A stretch of DNA of 36,240 nucleotides from a virus, in the IMG/VR virus record IMGVR_UViG_3300032083_003746, positions 1 through 36,240 of that record. One strand, given 5' to 3'. The notes beneath the pieces were generated by a model. That model made no database searches and was not told where the DNA came from. It worked only from the letters and a program-made list of their open reading frames with translations. The position numbers and the translations under genes were made by a program. This document shows, in pieces, positions 33,446 to 36,240 of this stretch. Each line of letters starts with the position of its first letter. Position 1 is the first letter of the stretch.

Positions 33446-34431
33446 AATTTTATTATAGTATTATCTGGTGGTTTTTCATACATAGTAGATTTAAAGATTA
33501 ATTTATTGTCGCAGTCATAGATTTCGTAGTAATTTTCATACGATAGTTTATTTTTAGAGTGATATCTTATATTGAAGTTTTTTTCTGCTAAATCTATATT
33601 TATAATTTTAGTATACGGACCATAGCCATGATCTAAAGTAATATTACTAATAATAGGATTATGAAGCGAATCATTAATATCTATATAATTATCTTTCCAC
33701 CCATCTCCATAAGTATCATATAATTTTACAGTAAATTGTTTTGTTTCTGATTTTTTACAAATTCTTGCACTAATATAGTTGGCATAATATTCATTAGAGA
33801 CTTCATATTTAATACCAGACTTAGCGTTGTTGGGATGCCTGTTATTTGAGCCGCCTGATATCGTATATTTATCTGCATAACTATTATCTATAATAGTAAA
33901 GTATTTAAATCCTGCATTGATTAATCCATATTTAGTCATAGTATTATTGTACATATCAGAATCAGAATATGAATCACTACTATTTGGGAATGCCCAATAT
34001 TTTTTTTCATAAGCGTCGTAGTAAACTGCTTTATACCATTCGTTAAAATTAGGTATCCAGTATTTGGCAGCAGATTTTTCGAAAGTGTTTTCTTTAATAT
34101 TATATGGAAATTCATTAATAATTTTAAGATTGTGCGTATTAATCCAATTGCAATAAATTTTTAAGTTATTTATATTAATATATTTAATAGGAGAATATGG
34201 ATCTACGTCTGGATTTAATGAAAAAATACTTTGTTGTGATTGTATGATATTTTTTGTATATTGGTTATATAAGCCTAATGGTTCAACAAGTGGAGATATA
34301 CAATTTAAAAATTCTACATAATTTTCACAAGATATAAAGTTTTGTTGAATGAAAAAATTATAATCAACACTACCATATGTGTTAATATCTGGTTCATTAT
34401 TTTTATTTTTTATTAAGCAGTAATTACTCAT
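33442..34431 (-). CDS. FGE-sulfatase/C-type-lectin-fold protein fused to a DxxGDGW domain
   Basis: The 329-residue product has a SUMF1/FGE-sulfatase-like domain at about 24-228: ISCENYVEFLNCI, IKYININNLKIYCNWI, AKYWIPNFNEWYKAVYYD (122-139), KYWAFPNSSDS, ISGGSNNRHPN (191-201) and ISARICKK at the end. The paired catalytic Cys of true formylglycine-generating enzyme are not evident, so a binding role in a C-type-lectin fold is more likely. Residues 233-329 form a beta domain (LYDTYGDGWKDN) that is repeated at the start of the giant protein directly downstream. It overlaps both neighbours by 4-8 nt. It is probably part of the same surface structure. Confidence 0.75.
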   Translation of the reverse strand: MSNYCLIKNKNNEPDINTYGSVDYNFFIQQNFISCENYVEFLNCISPLVEPLGLYNQYTKNIIQSQQSIFSLNPDVDPYSPIKYININNLKIYCNWINTHNLKIINEFPYNIKENTFEKSAAKYWIPNFNEWYKAVYYDAYEKKYWAFPNSSDSYSDSDMYNNTMTKYGLINAGFKYFTIIDNSYADKYTISGGSNNRHPNNAKSGIKYEVSNEYYANYISARICKKSETKQFTVKLYDTYGDGWKDNYIDINDSLHNPIISNITLDHGYGPYTKIINIDLAEKNFNIRYHSKNKLSYENYYEIYDCDNKLIFKSTMYEKPPDNTIIKL

Positions 34432-35110
34432 TATACTGTGTGGTTATAGTGATATTTGAAGAATTAAAATTTAAAGATTTATATAATATATTAAAACTAT
34501 TAAATATTGGCTGGTACTCTGTGCAATTGATTCTTTGAAATTCATCATGAATAAAGTTAGGATTTTGATAAATACTCATAATATCTATAGTTTCGTCTGT
34601 GTTTTTATCTTGTGCAGAGATCATCAGTATGCATTTTGTTCGGAAATAATATAAATATGCATGAACCATATACTCTTCATGATCTATAGCAGAAACCCAC
34701 ACTTGATTATATCCCACCCATTGATGGAATTTATGTAGTCGATCTCTTACTGTGAATAGTATATTTGGCAGCTTATTGATTCTGGTTGAATCTTGACATA
34801 AGCAGTTGATAGTATTTAAATCCACTGTATTTTCAGATGGCTCTATCAAATTTGATGGAGGAATTAATATATTCTTTTTAATATTATCTTTTTTATTAGT
34901 CCAACCACTTTTAAATGTTATAGGTATCATATTATCATTATATAGTTTTATAACATCATCAGATTTGTGATCTTGTATTACGCAAGTAATTTTATTATAT
35001 ATATCCTCATTCATAACATATGAAAAATTTTTTTTACATAAGATACTTTCGAATGGTTTATTGTATAAATAAATATTGTTATTAAAATAATTTATAGATA
35101 AGTATATCAT
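34424..35110 (-). CDS. Unknown protein beside the giant virion genes
   Basis: The 228-residue product is soluble and beta-rich with conserved-looking aromatic stretches (RDRLHKFHQWVGYNQVWVSAIDHEEY at about 121-146, in two parts). Four Cys are scattered. No catalytic motif is recognised. It lies between two surface-type genes and overlaps both (ATGA and 8 nt), so it is probably made with them; a chaperone, connector or minor fibre role is possible but not supported by sequence. Confidence 0.6.
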   Translation of the reverse strand: MIYLSINYFNNNIYLYNKPFESILCKKNFSYVMNEDIYNKITCVIQDHKSDDVIKLYNDNMIPITFKSGWTNKKDNIKKNILIPPSNLIEPSENTVDLNTINCLCQDSTRINKLPNILFTVRDRLHKFHQWVGYNQVWVSAIDHEEYMVHAYLYYFRTKCILMISAQDKNTDETIDIMSIYQNPNFIHDEFQRINCTEYQPIFNSFNILYKSLNFNSSNITITTQYNE

Positions 35111-35334
35111 AATAGTTGATCGAAAAAGTTAATATGGCAAAAATCTATCAATGTGTTTTTGTTTTCGCTAAATACAAAAGTTGTAATGTTAATTGATTCA
35201 ATACCTTTGGTTGTCTTTATAATAATATTATCACTATGTACATTCAAGGGGTGTTTTATATTTTTATAATCTTCTTGATTGATATAATAATTAATTTTAA
35301 ATAAAATATCTGTATCTATATTATTCACATTCAT
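35107..35334 (-). CDS. Small unknown protein
   Basis: I place the start at the ATG at 35334 (MNVNNIDTDILFKIN); a TTG two codons earlier is less likely. The 75-residue product is beta-rich with no Cys cluster. It overlaps the preceding Cys-rich giant gene by 14 nt and the next gene by 4 nt. The Shine-Dalgarno is weak. No family is recognised. Confidence 0.55.
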   Translation of the reverse strand: MNVNNIDTDILFKINYYINQEDYKNIKHPLNVHSDNIIIKTTKGIESINITTFVFSENKNTLIDFCHINFFDQLL

Positions 35335-36240
35335 TATCAATAGACATCCAATCGACCGCTTCTTCTTCTGTATAAAACATCAATAATTCCGCACCAAATT
35401 GGTGAGGCGGGCATTCTTCATTATTATCTATCATTAGTAATTGTTTTGGTGATTGTATATTGTTAAAACAGTATTTCTCATAACCACACCATCTGAAAAA
35501 TTGATTAATTCCATCAAAATCTTTTTCACAAGGTGAGTCTTGACATAAGTGGTCACAGCAATATCCATCTTTAATAATAATATTTACAAAACATTCATTT
35601 TGACATAATAAATTATTGTTATATTTAGAGCAATAATGGTCATTCTTATATCTTTCAGCTTCTTCTTTTGATGTATAAGGTCCGTCTAGATACAAATGAT
35701 TATCGCACTGGCTTTTATATTCGATATAGAAATATTTGCAATCTTTATTATTTAAACAATATGGGTTTTCTTTTTCTGATAAATTATCTTCGGGTAATAT
35801 AAAAGCTAGACCTAATCCTGTTGCTTCTTCTGTAGCCGCCTCAGTAGTTTGGGGGCCATGAGTTGATTCAGTACATACTCCATCAATACAGCTGTTACTT
35901 GGGGGGCAACAGCTACCACCACAACAACTGTAACCAAAAGGGCAGCAGTTGCCGTTACAGCACTGGCTGGCATTGCAACAGCTACCACCACAACAGACTT
36001 CACCACCAGCGCAGCAAACATTATTGCAGCAAACATTTGGATATGCGCAGCAGTACGTACCGCAGCATCTTGTGTTTGTTGTTCCTCCACAACACGAACC
36101 TGAGCCACCTGTGCAGTTTCCGCAATAGTCATCTGTTACATCTGGGCAGCATACGGGTAAATCAGCACTATTGTAACATATTAAATGAAAACCGTCAGGA
36201 CATGGGTTTGAAGGAGGTGCTGGTGGTTCCGGAGGTCCCG
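35321..36240 (-). CDS. C-terminal end of a Cys/Pro-rich giant surface protein (N-terminus beyond window)
   Basis: Reading the minus strand shows one frame open from the right edge to the stop at 35321, giving the last 305 residues. It opens with a Pro-rich linker (GPPEPPAPPSNPCPDG). It continues with a block at about 28-125 holding twelve Cys-Cys pairs in CCxGG/CCxxxCC spacing (CCGGSCCNASQCCNGNCC), a granulin-like cysteine-stack pattern. It then has a short Thr/Ala linker and a C-terminal domain with YLDGPYTSKEEAERY and HYC...CQNEC, homologous in layout to residues 128-182 of the 2711-aa protein (LGPF..., HCNENY..., C...C). It is therefore a sister of that giant protein. The inside TTG at 35695 is not its start. 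Confidence 0.8.
   Translation of the reverse strand, partial: GPPEPPAPPSNPCPDGFHLICYNSADLPVCCPDVTDDYCGNCTGGSGSCCGGTTNTRCCGTYCCAYPNVCCNNVCCAGGEVCCGGSCCNASQCCNGNCCPFGYSCCGGSCCPPSNSCIDGVCTESTHGPQTTEAATEEATGLGLAFILPEDNLSEKENPYCLNNKDCKYFYIEYKSQCDNHLYLDGPYTSKEEAERYKNDHYCSKYNNNLLCQNECFVNIIIKDGYCCDHLCQDSPCEKDFDGINQFFRWCGYEKYCFNNIQSPKQLLMIDNNEECPPHQFGAELLMFYTEEEAVDWMSIDNECE

Noticed and set aside
33442-34431. Diversity-generating retroelement target (C-type-lectin fold variable protein)
   Set aside because: No reverse transcriptase, template repeat or adenine-rich variable region pair was seen in the window; the fold alone is not enough.
35812-36132. Ala/Val-rich 106-codon minus-strand frame
   Set aside because: It is out of frame with the Cys-rich coding frame, which runs uninterrupted from the window edge to 35321. 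Its composition is what GCTGCT-like codons of the Cys tract give in another frame.

Overview
The window looks like part of a large, AT-rich genome of a tailed bacteriophage. All genes read leftward (minus strand). They are packed so tightly that most junctions are ATGA, TAATG or short (8-23 nt) overlaps, often with Shine-Dalgarno-like AAGGAG or GGAG boxes. The gene content also fits a phage: a T4 gp55-like sigma factor, a ClpP-type protease, short membrane proteins, and giant repetitive Cys/Pro/Thr-rich proteins. Host and habitat cannot be read directly; an aquatic bacterial host is an inference from the style of the glycosyltransferase and giant-protein genes. No tRNA, rRNA, CRISPR array, integrase or transposase was seen, and no gene-free stretch exceeds 100 bases.

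Right end (25.3-36.2 kb), transcribed first: the 3' end of a Cys-rich giant protein running off the window, two unknown genes, a C-type-lectin/FGE-sulfatase-fold protein, and a 2711-residue mosaic protein. The mosaic protein has Pro-rich (extensin/pherophorin-like) and Thr-rich (mucin-like) linkers, two LamG-like domains and a Cys-rich C-terminal part. Domains are shared between these neighbours, so they are probably parts of one virion surface or adsorption structure.

Middle (7.2-25.3 kb): eight glycosyltransferase-like genes, a GDP-mannose 3,5-epimerase-like enzyme and a sulfotransferase are interleaved with other genes. A nucleotide/ADP-ribose group (macrodomain, nucleoside deoxyribosyltransferase-like protein, GMP reductase) sits downstream of a near-consensus sigma-70 promoter at 22448-22476. 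Also here are a PAP2 phosphatase, a probable structural protein with a conserved C-terminal basic domain, the sigma factor, three unknown genes, the ClpP-like protease and a DeoC-like TIM-barrel protein that lacks the catalytic lysine.

Left end (0-7.2 kb): a possible virion protein, two tandem Cys-rich paralogues (the second in a locally GC-richer stretch), several small membrane proteins including a fusion of a holin-like membrane region to a ComEA-like helix-hairpin-helix domain, a papain-like cysteine protease, and an exported trypsin-like serine protease that runs off the left edge.

Working model (inference): the phage builds very long, disulfide-rich, Pro/Thr-rich surface proteins and carries its own sugar-nucleotide, glycosyl-transfer and sulfation enzymes, which may decorate those linkers or remodel host surface glycans. 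Two genes at the window edges and two complete small genes (51 and 31 aa) were found by reading the minus strand directly.
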